Source: JBBKWJ01 sp037968895
GTDB taxonomy: Bacteria > Actinomycetota > Acidimicrobiia > Acidimicrobiales > SZUA-35
Direction: 5' to 3'
Assembly: GCA_037968895.1 (NCBI GenBank)
Contig: JBBKWJ010000213.1
Coordinates: 1-14,345, forward strand
DNA: 14,345 nucleotides
The notes beneath the pieces were generated by a model, which saw only the letters and a list, made by a program, of their open reading frames with translations, had not been told where the DNA came from and did no database searches. Positions 1 to 7,124 of the stretch are shown here, one piece after another. Numbering within the stretch: the first letter of the stretch is position 1; each line of letters begins with the position of its first letter. The position numbers and the translations under genes were made by a program.

Positions 1-1502
1 CCAACGAGAAGCCACGTTTGGCGTAGCGCACCGTCGGTGAGTTCAGCGGCGGCGACTGGCGTTCCGCTTAATACGACCATGTCGGAAAAGCCGTCGATCG
101 ATACGAGCATTCGAGCCACCTCTTGAGCACCAGCCGAGCGGGGCTGTTCGACAACCGTCGCCAGAGCAACGTGGGGCTCTGACACAAGCGATTCGGCCGT
201 CACCATCGCACCGTCTACGAACCTACCTGCGATGGTGTCGACGAAACCGACTGAACCAATCGATGATGCTGTCTCAGCCCATGCAATTTCTTGTGCTGCG
301 GTGGCGCCAACTGGTAGCTGCGCAACAATTGCAGAGGTCGGATCGCCGTCGGCGAGTGCATCGACAGCCAATGCCCGCCGAGCCGAGACGCCGTTACTTA
401 GCGCCGATTCGTCGAGAAGCTCGGACGACGGGGTCTTCAACCCGAGCAAGCCGAAGCTGAGAAGAAAGACCGCAAAGCCAGCAAGAACGGCGAGTGGGAA
501 GTCGCGGCCATCGGGGAGCGCCATACGAAAAAGCCGGTAGTCGTCCTCATCAATTACAGGCGCCTGGGCCGCAAGCATCGCCGGGAGCGTCGCCAGAGTA
601 ACGATCGCAGCAAGGGCCGCGCTTGCGGTAACAACAAGAGCAGCGACGGGTGAACGCCCGGTGATCGCGAGCACGAGGGTGGCAACCAGCAGGCCGCCGC
701 CCATAAGGGCCACCTCGGGAAGAAGGTGTTTCACACTGAGTCGAATCGCTTCGGCTGAGTCTTCGCCGCGCGGATGCTTGAACCATTCAAGAAGTCGGAA
801 GGCCAGCACCGACGAGACAAGGACTGCAACCAGCGCTGCGGGGATGGCGGTTGTCGAGATCGTGCCGTCGAACTTGTTGACCATTCTTGCCGCAACGAGG
901 GCTCCCAGAAGCGTCGACAACGCAATGCTGGCTCCAGCAGACATGCCGGTTCGTAGTCCGAGACCGGCGGAGATCAGGATCGCAACAAGCAAGATCACCG
1001 GGACAACGGCCACGATCGTGCCTCGGTTGAGTCGATCAAGAACGGCCCGGTCGGCGACAGAACGTCCGCCAACGGTCACGCGAGCGTCGGGCAGAACCTG
1101 ATGAACCGTCGAACTGATCGAGTCGACGACGTTCGGCGCCGCGTCGCTCAAACTGACAAGGACTGCCATCGAACCGTCAGCCGTCGATCCAGTGGTGAGG
1201 GGCGCAAGTTCGGCCCGTTCAACGCCAGGGATCTCGAGAAGTGCAGGAAGAAGAGTGTGTGACACTGCGATCGAGGTTGTCGACTCAAGCGCGATTACTA
1301 CGTCTGGAACGACTGACACCGTGCTATCGCCAGAGATTGGTTGGGCCACGATTGGCCTCGGCGCATCAATCGTGGCGAGCGCAGATCCCGCGAGAAAGAG
1401 CACAAGCGTCGATGACACCAGGAACATGGCGAGGCGTTGCAGAAAAGCGCCGGGTCCCGAAAACGGAGAACGACGTTTGCCTAAAAAAGGAGTTGGCTCC
1501 AC
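1..1502 (-). CDS. MMPL/RND-type membrane exporter, N-terminal 500 residues (C-terminus beyond window)
   Basis: This reading frame is open without a stop from GTG at 1502 to the window edge. GTG 1502 is chosen because GAGGTGA lies about 5 bases before it and an in-frame TGA lies just upstream. The order of segments fits MMPL proteins: one membrane helix near residues 24-43, a soluble extracytoplasmic domain to about 160 ending in VGGRSVADRAVLDRL, a block of hydrophobic helices near 162-184, 187-206, 217-237, 265-282 and 285-310, a short loop, helix 7 near 334-356, then a second extracytoplasmic domain. Family members export lipids or other hydrophobic molecules using the proton gradient; the substrate here is unknown. 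Oddly, helix 4 reads AALVAVLVSSVLAFRLLEWF where relatives carry the Asp-Tyr proton-relay pair. The gene is divergent from the small membrane-protein gene at 1672. Family call is firm; function is not. Confidence 0.85.
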   Translation of the reverse strand, partial: MEPTPFLGKRRSPFSGPGAFLQRLAMFLVSSTLVLFLAGSALATIDAPRPIVAQPISGDSTVSVVPDVVIALESTTSIAVSHTLLPALLEIPGVERAELAPLTTGSTADGSMAVLVSLSDAAPNVVDSISSTVHQVLPDARVTVGGRSVADRAVLDRLNRGTIVAVVPVILLVAILISAGLGLRTGMSAGASIALSTLLGALVAARMVNKFDGTISTTAIPAALVAVLVSSVLAFRLLEWFKHPRGEDSAEAIRLSVKHLLPEVALMGGGLLVATLVLAITGRSPVAALVVTASAALAAIVTLATLPAMLAAQAPVIDEDDYRLFRMALPDGRDFPLAVLAGFAVFLLSFGLLGLKTPSSELLDESALSNGVSARRALAVDALADGDPTSAIVAQLPVGATAAQEIAWAETASSIGSVGFVDTIAGRFVDGAMVTAESLVSEPHVALATVVEQPRSAGAQEVARMLVSIDGFSDMVVLSGTPVAAAELTDGALRQTWLLV

Positions 1503-1538
1503 AGGATCACCTCAGGAAGTCAACTCCGCCCGGTGAGT

Positions 1539-1544
1539 AATATA
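1539..1544 (-). promoter_or_regulatory. Candidate -10 element of the MMPL gene (TATATT)
   Basis: On the minus strand TATATT lies 36 bases before the GTG at 1502. That would give a leader of about 30 bases, long enough to hold the Shine-Dalgarno sequence GAGGTGA. I see no good -35 box at the usual distance. The upstream arm of the dyad at 1549-1600 begins four bases behind it, so a bound protein there would block this promoter. Confidence 0.45.
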
Positions 1545-1548
1545 GCCA

Positions 1549-1600
1549 CCACATTCGGTGGGGACGGTGGATATTGGCAAGAATTCCTCACCCAATGTGG
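1549..1600. repeat. Inverted repeat, 12-base arms with one mismatch; candidate operator pair
   Basis: CCACATTCGGTG at 1549-1560 is matched on the other strand by CCACATTGGGTG, which is CACCCAATGTGG at 1589-1600. Eleven of twelve bases agree and the arm centres are 40 bases apart, close to four helical turns. Both arms sit in the divergent region between the MMPL gene and the small membrane-protein gene. No regulator gene is visible in the window. Confidence 0.5.
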
Positions 1601-1628
1601 AGCAACCGCTACTCTGAGCGTTGCCAAT
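1573..1628. repeat. Second inverted repeat, perfect 8-base arms, interleaved with the first
   Basis: ATTGGCAA at 1573-1580 pairs with TTGCCAAT at 1621-1628. The pair interleaves with the 1549-1600 dyad and ends ten bases before the -35 box of the gene at 1672. An 8-base pair can arise by chance, so the case is weaker than for the first repeat. Confidence 0.3.
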
Positions 1629-1637
1629 CACCGACAG

Positions 1638-1665
1638 TTGTCGCTTGTGCCTCATCCCTTAGAAT
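1638..1665 (+). promoter_or_regulatory. Leaderless promoter of the 1672 gene (TTGTCG-N16-TAGAAT)
   Basis: TTGTCG at 1638-1643 and TAGAAT at 1660-1665 form a housekeeping-type promoter. Exactly six bases separate the -10 from GTG 1672, so transcription should begin at or next to the start codon. There is no Shine-Dalgarno sequence, which agrees with a leaderless transcript. Confidence 0.65.
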
Positions 1666-1671
1666 CGTCAA

Positions 1672-2076
1672 GTGCTTACGCCGAACCTCGACACCATCAG
1701 ACTCTTCCTTCATGTGCTCGCAGCATCGGTGTGGGTCGGGGGCCAGATTGTCCTCGCCGGTCTTGTGCCAACCGCCCGTTCACTCGGTCCCGATGCACCA
1801 AAGCAGGTTGCTCGGGCATTCGAGAAGATTGCGTGGCCCGCCTATGCAATCGCGTTCTTCACTGGCATGTGGAATCTGTTTGAGGTTGAGGGTGCCGTCT
1901 CTGCGTACCACGCCACTCTCGGAATCAAGATCATGCTCTTCTTCATTGCGGGGGCGATGGCGTTCTGGCACTCCCGCACGTCAACCACATCGATCAAGGC
2001 CATTACCGGTGCAGTCGGCGGCATCCTCGCCCTCGTGATCCTCTTCCTCGGACTGTTGCTCACGACCAACGGCTAG
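1672..2076 (+). CDS. Small four-helix membrane protein, CopD/DUF2269-like
   Basis: The 134-residue product has four hydrophobic segments near residues 10-31, 50-70, 82-100 and 112-131 and almost no soluble part, so it sits in the cytoplasmic membrane. The first helix contains LFLHVLAASVWVGG, a pattern seen in CopD-like and DUF2269-like membrane proteins, some of which bind copper or haem. His14, His80 and His100 lie at helix ends or within helices and could be metal or haem ligands; that is inference. The GTG start is set by a -10 hexamer six bases upstream. The gene is divergent from the MMPL gene and 50 bases ahead of the thiolase-fold gene, which has its own -10-like box. The exact function is unknown. 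Confidence 0.75.
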   Translation: MLTPNLDTIRLFLHVLAASVWVGGQIVLAGLVPTARSLGPDAPKQVARAFEKIAWPAYAIAFFTGMWNLFEVEGAVSAYHATLGIKIMLFFIAGAMAFWHSRTSTTSIKAITGAVGGILALVILFLGLLLTTNG

Positions 2077-2114
2077 CAATTCTTTCGAACTGGTTCGGCT
2101 CATTGGCTGCGGAC

Positions 2115-2120
2115 TAAGTT
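2115..2120 (+). promoter_or_regulatory. Candidate -10 (TAAGTT) of the thiolase-fold gene, leaderless
   Basis: TAAGTT is followed by exactly six bases and then ATG 2127. No Shine-Dalgarno sequence is present. The -35 region has no clear match. The same hexamer and spacing occur before the VOC gene at 7850. Confidence 0.5.
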
Positions 2121-2126
2121 GCCGCG

Positions 2127-3617
2127 ATGCGCAAAGTTGACGACCTCGATCCTCACACCCCAGTTATTGTTGGCGTCGCCCAAACGACACAGCGACCTGA
2201 CGATCTTGCCGACGCGGTCGAGGCCGTCGAACTCATGATCCAGGCCACCCGTGGCGCCGCCGCGGACGCTGGCGCAGCGGAACTTCTGGCCGGCCTCGAC
2301 GCGATCGGCGTCATCGCTGGCGCCTGGTCGTACAGCGATCCAGCCCGACTCATCGCGCGAAGAGTCGGCGCCGACAAGGCAAAAACAATGCTGAGTGCGA
2401 TGGGAGGGAACTCGCCCCAGTCATTCCTTAGCCAGCTGGCGTTGCGTATCCAAGATGGCACCCTCGAAAGCGCCGTTCTAGTGGGCGGCGAAACCATCTG
2501 GAGCCGCCGCCGTCAACGTGCGGCTGGCATGAAGCCAACGTACACGAGCCAAAAAGACGAGGCGCCGGACGAGATCGTAGGCGCCGACGTCATTATGAGC
2601 ACGGAGTTCGAAACCGATCGGGGCCTCGCGCAGCCAATCAATCTGTATCCAATCTTCGAGTCTGCGATTCGCCACCATCGCGGCGAGACCCTCGACGCGC
2701 ATCGCACCCGCATTGCCAAATTGTGGGAACGATTTAACCAAGTTGCCACCGGAAACCCATATGCATGGTCGCCCACGCCAATGGACGCAGACGAAATCAG
2801 AACTGCGAGCGCCACGAATCGGATGGTTGGCTATCCGTACACGAAGGCAATGAACTCAAACTGGGACCTTGACCAAGCGGCAGCCGTGATTATCTGTTCG
2901 GTAGCAAAGGCCCGGAGCCTTGGGATCAGCGAAGATCGTTGGGTGTTCCCCTTGGCTGGCACCGACGCCCACGACACCTATGCCGTGTCCGAGCGCCGCG
3001 ACCTTTTCACATCACCCGCAATCGAGGAAGCAGGCAAGCGACTGTTTGAGCTTGCCGGCCGAACCGTCGACGAAGTCGATCACGTCGATGTGTATTCGTG
3101 TTTCCCTTCTGCCGTCCAGATCGCAGCAGAGGCGATCGGGCTGGATGACGAGCGGCAGTTGACTGTTACCGGCGGTCTACCGTTTGCCGGTGGGCCACTC
3201 AACAACTACGTAACCCACTCAATCGCCGCAATCGTCGATGTCTTGCGGTCAGACCCTGGCTCGCTCGGCTTGATCACGGCAAACGGTGGCTTCTTGACGA
3301 AACACGCCCTCGCCCTCTACTCCACGACTCCCCCACCGCTCGGCTTTCGGCACGCCGACGTGCAAGAAGCGGTCGACGCCGTCGGATCGACTGACGCCGA
3401 CACGGCCTACGAAGGACCTTGCACAATCGAGGCGTACACCGTCATGCATAGCAAAACCGGGCCGGAAGAAGCTCTCGTCGCCCTGCAGACGCCGGCCGGC
3501 AAACGCACGTGGGGTCGTTCGAGCGATCGTGCAACGATGGCTTCACTCTTGAGCGAAGAACAGATCGGCGCAGCGGCCGAACTTCGCGCCGACGGTGCCT
3601 TCGCAATCGTCGCCTAG
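2127..3617 (+). CDS. Thiolase-fold protein, Rv1867/acetyl-CoA acetyltransferase-like, without nucleophile Cys
   Basis: The 496-residue protein opens with TPVIVGVAQTTQRPDD, the usual start of SCP-x-type thiolases, and continues with thiolase-like blocks: VLVGGETIWSRRRQ near 117-130, DHVDVYSCFPSAVQIAAEAI in the second half, GGLPFAGGPLNNYVTHSI and ITANGGFLTKHAL. Length and these blocks resemble mycobacterial Rv1867-type proteins, often named acetyl-CoA acetyltransferase. Thiolases condense or cleave acyl-CoAs through a Cys in a Cys-x-Ser-Gly motif; the matching segment here, GGNSPQS at 93-99, has no Cys. The product may therefore be a non-thiolytic acyl-CoA or sterol-related protein. ATG 2127 is preceded by a -10-like box at six bases and no Shine-Dalgarno. 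The gene converges with the dehydrogenase, 16 bases apart. Confidence 0.8.
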   Translation: MRKVDDLDPHTPVIVGVAQTTQRPDDLADAVEAVELMIQATRGAAADAGAAELLAGLDAIGVIAGAWSYSDPARLIARRVGADKAKTMLSAMGGNSPQSFLSQLALRIQDGTLESAVLVGGETIWSRRRQRAAGMKPTYTSQKDEAPDEIVGADVIMSTEFETDRGLAQPINLYPIFESAIRHHRGETLDAHRTRIAKLWERFNQVATGNPYAWSPTPMDADEIRTASATNRMVGYPYTKAMNSNWDLDQAAAVIICSVAKARSLGISEDRWVFPLAGTDAHDTYAVSERRDLFTSPAIEEAGKRLFELAGRTVDEVDHVDVYSCFPSAVQIAAEAIGLDDERQLTVTGGLPFAGGPLNNYVTHSIAAIVDVLRSDPGSLGLITANGGFLTKHALALYSTTPPPLGFRHADVQEAVDAVGSTDADTAYEGPCTIEAYTVMHSKTGPEEALVALQTPAGKRTWGRSSDRATMASLLSEEQIGAAAELRADGAFAIVA

Positions 3618-3646
3618 CCAAACCATCGCCACGTCAGAGGTTTGGC
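3617..3646. terminator. Stem-loop across two convergent stop codons
   Basis: GCCAAACC at 3617-3624 pairs perfectly with GGTTTGGC at 3639-3646 around a 14-base loop. It covers the ends of both the thiolase-fold gene and the dehydrogenase gene. No T-run follows on either strand, so it would act as a hairpin-only or bidirectional terminator, if it terminates at all. Confidence 0.4.
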
Positions 3647-4671
3647 CCGACCAAGGTTTTGCCTCGGCCAACAAGCCGCTTTCCCATACGGGCGAGCTCA
3701 TCGCCTAGGTCGCCAAGGCCTATAGGGGTAGCGTCGTACAGCTCTCCGACTCGAAGCCGGTCTTGAGCCATGAGATCAAGGACCCGATTGCAGTCGGCCA
3801 CGGTGTAACCGAGCGAGGCCTTCAGGGTTACCTCATTCGCAATGAGCCGGCGGGCCGTTAGCTCGCTACTTCGACTCGATACGCCGACTGCAACGATGGT
3901 GCCCCCACGGCGGACAATAGTAAGCGCCCGATTGAGTGACTCGGAATGCCCCGAGCAGTCATAGACAACGTCGGCGCCGAGGCCATGGCCATTGCCATCG
4001 AGCCATAGCTGGATACCTGCTTCGTCGGGGAATGCTGCGAACGCGCCGATGTCGCAAGCGAGTTCTCGGCGGCGCTGGTCGGGGTCGACGATCGTCACCC
4101 GGCTCGCTCCGGCCAAAATCGCAAGCTGCAACGTAAGTAGGCCAATGGTTCCACCACCAATGATGACCACAAGATCACCAGGATGTTGACCGGCGCGTGC
4201 GACGGCGTGCGACGCAACAGCAGCAGGCTCGGTGAGGGCTGCATCGGCTTCGTCGACCCCCTCGGGGACTCGCCGGATACGCCTCGCGTCAACCCGAATG
4301 CGCTCACTGAACGCGCCATGGTCGCTCGCTAGTTCGTCGGTTCCCACGATCATGGAAAGAACGAGCTCGCAGTGATTGCTGTGCCCTGCCGAGCATGGGC
4401 CACACAGCCCGCATGGAGCGGGCACCGAGCCGACCACATGCTCACCGACAAAATGTCCATTGACAGCTTCGCCAACGGCAATGACCGTGCCGACCCATTC
4501 ATGCCCGAACCATGCCTGCGCGGGCAGATCACCAGAGAGATATGCCTCAATATCTGGCCCACCGATGCCGCAGCGATCCACTTCGACGATGACAGAGCCA
4601 GCGACCAACAATGGCTCATCGACTTCAAGAATTTCGATTTTCTCGGGCCCGACTAGCTTGGCGGTGCGCAT
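3634..4671 (-). CDS. Zinc-dependent medium-chain alcohol/polyol dehydrogenase (MDR family)
   Basis: The 345-residue product is a complete zinc MDR enzyme, which oxidises an alcohol or polyol with a nicotinamide cofactor in the cytoplasm. The catalytic zinc site is visible as Cys34, the GHE pair His57-Glu58 and Glu148 in LTEPAA. The structural zinc site is Cys87, Cys90, Cys93 and Cys101. The Rossmann motif GGGTIG is at 172-177, and Asp196 at the end of the next strand suggests NAD rather than NADP. The pattern fits threonine 3-dehydrogenase, butanediol or sorbitol dehydrogenase-like enzymes; the substrate cannot be read. ATG 4671 is preferred to an in-frame GTG at 4677 because TAGCAT lies exactly six bases before the ATG. 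The gene follows aroA by 23 bases on the same strand but probably has its own promoter. Confidence 0.85.
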   Translation of the reverse strand: MRTAKLVGPEKIEILEVDEPLLVAGSVIVEVDRCGIGGPDIEAYLSGDLPAQAWFGHEWVGTVIAVGEAVNGHFVGEHVVGSVPAPCGLCGPCSAGHSNHCELVLSMIVGTDELASDHGAFSERIRVDARRIRRVPEGVDEADAALTEPAAVASHAVARAGQHPGDLVVIIGGGTIGLLTLQLAILAGASRVTIVDPDQRRRELACDIGAFAAFPDEAGIQLWLDGNGHGLGADVVYDCSGHSESLNRALTIVRRGGTIVAVGVSSRSSELTARRLIANEVTLKASLGYTVADCNRVLDLMAQDRLRVGELYDATPIGLGDLGDELARMGKRLVGRGKTLVGPNL

Positions 4672-4677
4672 CGGCAC

Positions 4678-4683
4678 ATGCTA
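4678..4683 (-). promoter_or_regulatory. Candidate -10 (TAGCAT) of the MDR dehydrogenase, leaderless
   Basis: Read on the minus strand, TAGCAT is followed by six bases and ATG 4671. It lies in the 23-base gap after the aroA stop codon, so any -35 contact would fall inside the aroA 3' end; none is clear. It makes the GTG at 4677 an unlikely start. Confidence 0.5.
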
Positions 4684-4694
4684 CTCGGCAACGC

Positions 4695-5969
4695 TCACGC
4701 GGGGAGGTAGAGCGTTTCGAAGACCTCGAAGAACTCGGGGAACGTCTTGGCGACGCAGCCAGGGTCTTCGATAACAATGCCAGGGGTACGGAGTCCAAGG
4801 AGCGCAAAACTCATCGCCATACGGTGATCGTCGTATGTCGCAACGGCGCCTCCGACAACCGGGCCAGGCGACACCAAGATGCCGTCTTCCTCTTCGACCG
4901 CGTCGACTCCTAGTTTCTGAAGTTCGGTCACTACCGCGTGAATTCGGTCGGTCTCCTTCCGCCTAATGAAACCAATGCCGGTCATCCTTGTTTGGCTCGT
5001 CGCTCCAGCGGCAACGACAGCGAGAGTCTGAGCGGTGTCAGAAAAGTCGGCCATATCAATTTCGATGCCTGCAAGTTCGGGGACCCCCGTCACCGTTGTT
5101 GACGTTGGCGTCTGCTCAACCAGCGCACCCATCTTTGCCAACGCGTCGACAAAGGCCATGTCACCCTGCAGCGCATCGGAGCCAAGACCTTCGACCGTTA
5201 CCGAATGACCCGAAATGACTGCGGCGCCGAAGAAGTATGAAGCCGCTGAGGCGTCAGGTTCAATCGAATAGGTGGCGCCGCGGTAGCCCGTATTCGCAAC
5301 ACAGAACGACTCATATCCAGAGCGATCGATCGTTGCCCCGAATGCCTCCATGGTTGCGATAGTCAGATCGATATATGGCTTTGACACAAGTTCGCCGACC
5401 ACCGTGAATACCACTGGCTCGGCTGCGTACGGCGCACTAAGCAGCAGGGCAGACAGGAACTGGCTTGAGACGTCACCGGGAACGCTCATCGCACCGCCAG
5501 ACAAACCGCGGCCATGCACCTTAAGCGGCATCGTCGTGCCTTCGATGAGTGCTCCGTGAGAGCTAAGCGCATCGACTAGGTCGCCGAATGGTCTTGCCCT
5601 CATCTGCTCATGACCGTCCAAAACATACTCGCCGCCGCCAAGCGCCAGGACAGGCAACAAGAATCGGCTGGTGGTGCCTGACTGGCGAACGTGCAACGAT
5701 CGTTGGCCGGTGGGCAATTGGCCGGCGATGCCGTGCACCGTTGCGGTCGTGCCATCCAGATTGATCTCGACCCCAAGCTCGCGGAGGGAATCGATCATGG
5801 CCATCGTGTCTTCGGCGAGAAGCACTCCCGTCAATGTCGAGTTGCCCGACGCCAGACCGGCACAGATGAGCGCTCGGTTTGTGATGCTTTTTGACCCTGG
5901 CACAGTGACGACATGATGCGCCGCGGCGTCGTCGGGAAGGACTCGCACCTCGTAGGTCTGCTTGGTCAT
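4695..5969 (-). CDS. aroA: 3-phosphoshikimate 1-carboxyvinyltransferase (EPSP synthase)
   Basis: This enzyme joins phosphoenolpyruvate to shikimate 3-phosphate, the sixth step of the shikimate pathway to chorismate and the aromatic amino acids. The 424-residue product has family-typical length and a full set of motifs: PGSKSITNRAL at 24-34 (Lys27, Ser28, Arg32), QSGTTSRF near 95-102, SSQFLSALLLSAP, KPYIDLT, FSDTAQTLAV with the catalytic Asp, RRKETDRI, DDHRMAM at 380-386 and Lys408 near the C-terminus. In the PEP-site loop Phe follows the Arg where E. coli has Pro101, a form common in actinobacteria. ATG 5969 lies 12 bases after the coiled-coil gene, with no Shine-Dalgarno. TAGCCT nine bases upstream, overlapping the previous stop codon, could be a weak internal promoter. 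Co-transcription with the coiled-coil gene is likely. Confidence 0.96.
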   Translation of the reverse strand: MTKQTYEVRVLPDDAAAHHVVTVPGSKSITNRALICAGLASGNSTLTGVLLAEDTMAMIDSLRELGVEINLDGTTATVHGIAGQLPTGQRSLHVRQSGTTSRFLLPVLALGGGEYVLDGHEQMRARPFGDLVDALSSHGALIEGTTMPLKVHGRGLSGGAMSVPGDVSSQFLSALLLSAPYAAEPVVFTVVGELVSKPYIDLTIATMEAFGATIDRSGYESFCVANTGYRGATYSIEPDASAASYFFGAAVISGHSVTVEGLGSDALQGDMAFVDALAKMGALVEQTPTSTTVTGVPELAGIEIDMADFSDTAQTLAVVAAGATSQTRMTGIGFIRRKETDRIHAVVTELQKLGVDAVEEEDGILVSPGPVVGGAVATYDDHRMAMSFALLGLRTPGIVIEDPGCVAKTFPEFFEVFETLYLPA

Positions 5970-5981
5970 AGAGCGACCAGG

Positions 5982-7019
5982 CTAGTCGTTGTTGCCCTTT
6001 GCCAGCCCCTGTTGGCGGATCCCGCTTCGCAAGGCCGCCGACCTGCCCCGAAGCTCGTGGATCTCAACAAACAGAGCGTCGAGTTTGGCGTCGATTGCGT
6101 CACGTTGGTCTAGCTGACTGCTCAATCGGTCTCGCTCAATACTGTGATCGGCCACAAGGGCACGAAGCCTCGCAACCTCTTCCTGCAACTGAGCTGCCCG
6201 CTCTGGCGCGTCTCCAACGACGTCGAGTGCGGTCTGTGCCTCCTCAAGCTGAGCAACAAGTTCAGACTGACGCTGATGGAGCGCTTCGCTCTTCTCCTCG
6301 ACGTCTCCCTCAATGGTCTCAACCTTGCGACGAAGCGCCGTCACCTCTGCTTGGCGAAGCGACAGGAGCTGACTCGTTGACATAGACGCGGCGAGAGTTT
6401 CGGCGCCATCGGATCGCAGGTCGATGACACCCTCGAGAGAGTTACCTGCTTCGGCGGCATATTGTTTTATGAGTTGAATCGACTGACGGGTTCCGGCGAT
6501 GGCAGAGTCTCGATCAGCGAGCTCGCTCGTGAGCGACTGCACCCTGGTGTCATCTGCGATGAGAGATTCGAGTTCGTTGACGCGGTCTTCAGACTCTTCG
6601 AGCCAGGCTTGCGACTGGGCGAGTCGTTCGGCCAGCGTGTGGACACGTTCCTGATCAGACGTGAGGTGGGCCAAACCGGCGACGTTGGGAACCGGTGATT
6701 CTGCATGCTCACCGCTCGTTGCAGCGCCATCGGATTCGAAGCCGAAAAGAGGTTCCGTCGGCAGTTTGCCGGCGACGGCAAGCATGCCATCGAGGACCTT
6801 TCGTTCACCCTTGAGGGCCTGGTCGAGCTCCTCAATTCGAGCCTCGGCCTCTCCCCTACTCGCCTCAGAACGGCTGAGTCGACGCTCGGCGTTATCTACA
6901 CGGGATTGGAGGGCAACCGCCGCTTCACGACTTAGGGCCCGAAAACGCCAAAGCAACCATCCAAAGATCAGTCCGATTCCGACTCCGATAAGGCCATACA
7001 GCACTTGATCTCGCTCCAC
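5982..7019 (-). CDS. Membrane-anchored coiled-coil protein of unknown function
   Basis: From GTG 7019 the product has 345 residues: a glycine-rich membrane helix near residues 7-24, then almost continuous charged heptad-like sequence rich in Glu, Arg, Ala, Leu and Gln to the C-terminus. A less regular linker near 88-116 contains the only Pro/Ser/Gly-rich part. The layout, one N-terminal anchor and a long cytoplasmic coiled coil, recalls envelope or division scaffolds, but I recognise no domain, so no role is assigned. GTG 7019 is preferred over GTG 7115 because GGGAGG lies six bases before it and because the extra residues would add a Cys-rich, non-hydrophobic leader before the membrane helix. 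aroA begins 12 bases after its stop codon. Confidence 0.75.
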   Translation of the reverse strand: MERDQVLYGLIGVGIGLIFGWLLWRFRALSREAAVALQSRVDNAERRLSRSEASRGEAEARIEELDQALKGERKVLDGMLAVAGKLPTEPLFGFESDGAATSGEHAESPVPNVAGLAHLTSDQERVHTLAERLAQSQAWLEESEDRVNELESLIADDTRVQSLTSELADRDSAIAGTRQSIQLIKQYAAEAGNSLEGVIDLRSDGAETLAASMSTSQLLSLRQAEVTALRRKVETIEGDVEEKSEALHQRQSELVAQLEEAQTALDVVGDAPERAAQLQEEVARLRALVADHSIERDRLSSQLDQRDAIDAKLDALFVEIHELRGRSAALRSGIRQQGLAKGNND

Positions 7020-7124
7020 GTTTGCCTCCCGCCGGCACCAGCCACAAGTCTCCTTTGTAGCGCATTCTCGGTAGAAAGTCGCACGATTCGACCACTTCCT
7101 GACAGGCAAAGCCACTCTGTGTGG

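Noticed and set aside
661..1101. Open frame of 146 codons on the plus strand
   Set aside because: It is antisense to the MMPL gene; its translation is a Thr/Arg/Ser-rich shadow, whereas the minus strand gives a continuous transporter.
4675..4677. GTG 4677 as start of the MDR dehydrogenase
   Set aside because: It falls within the six bases between the -10-like TAGCAT and ATG 4671, so it would lie upstream of the expected transcript start.
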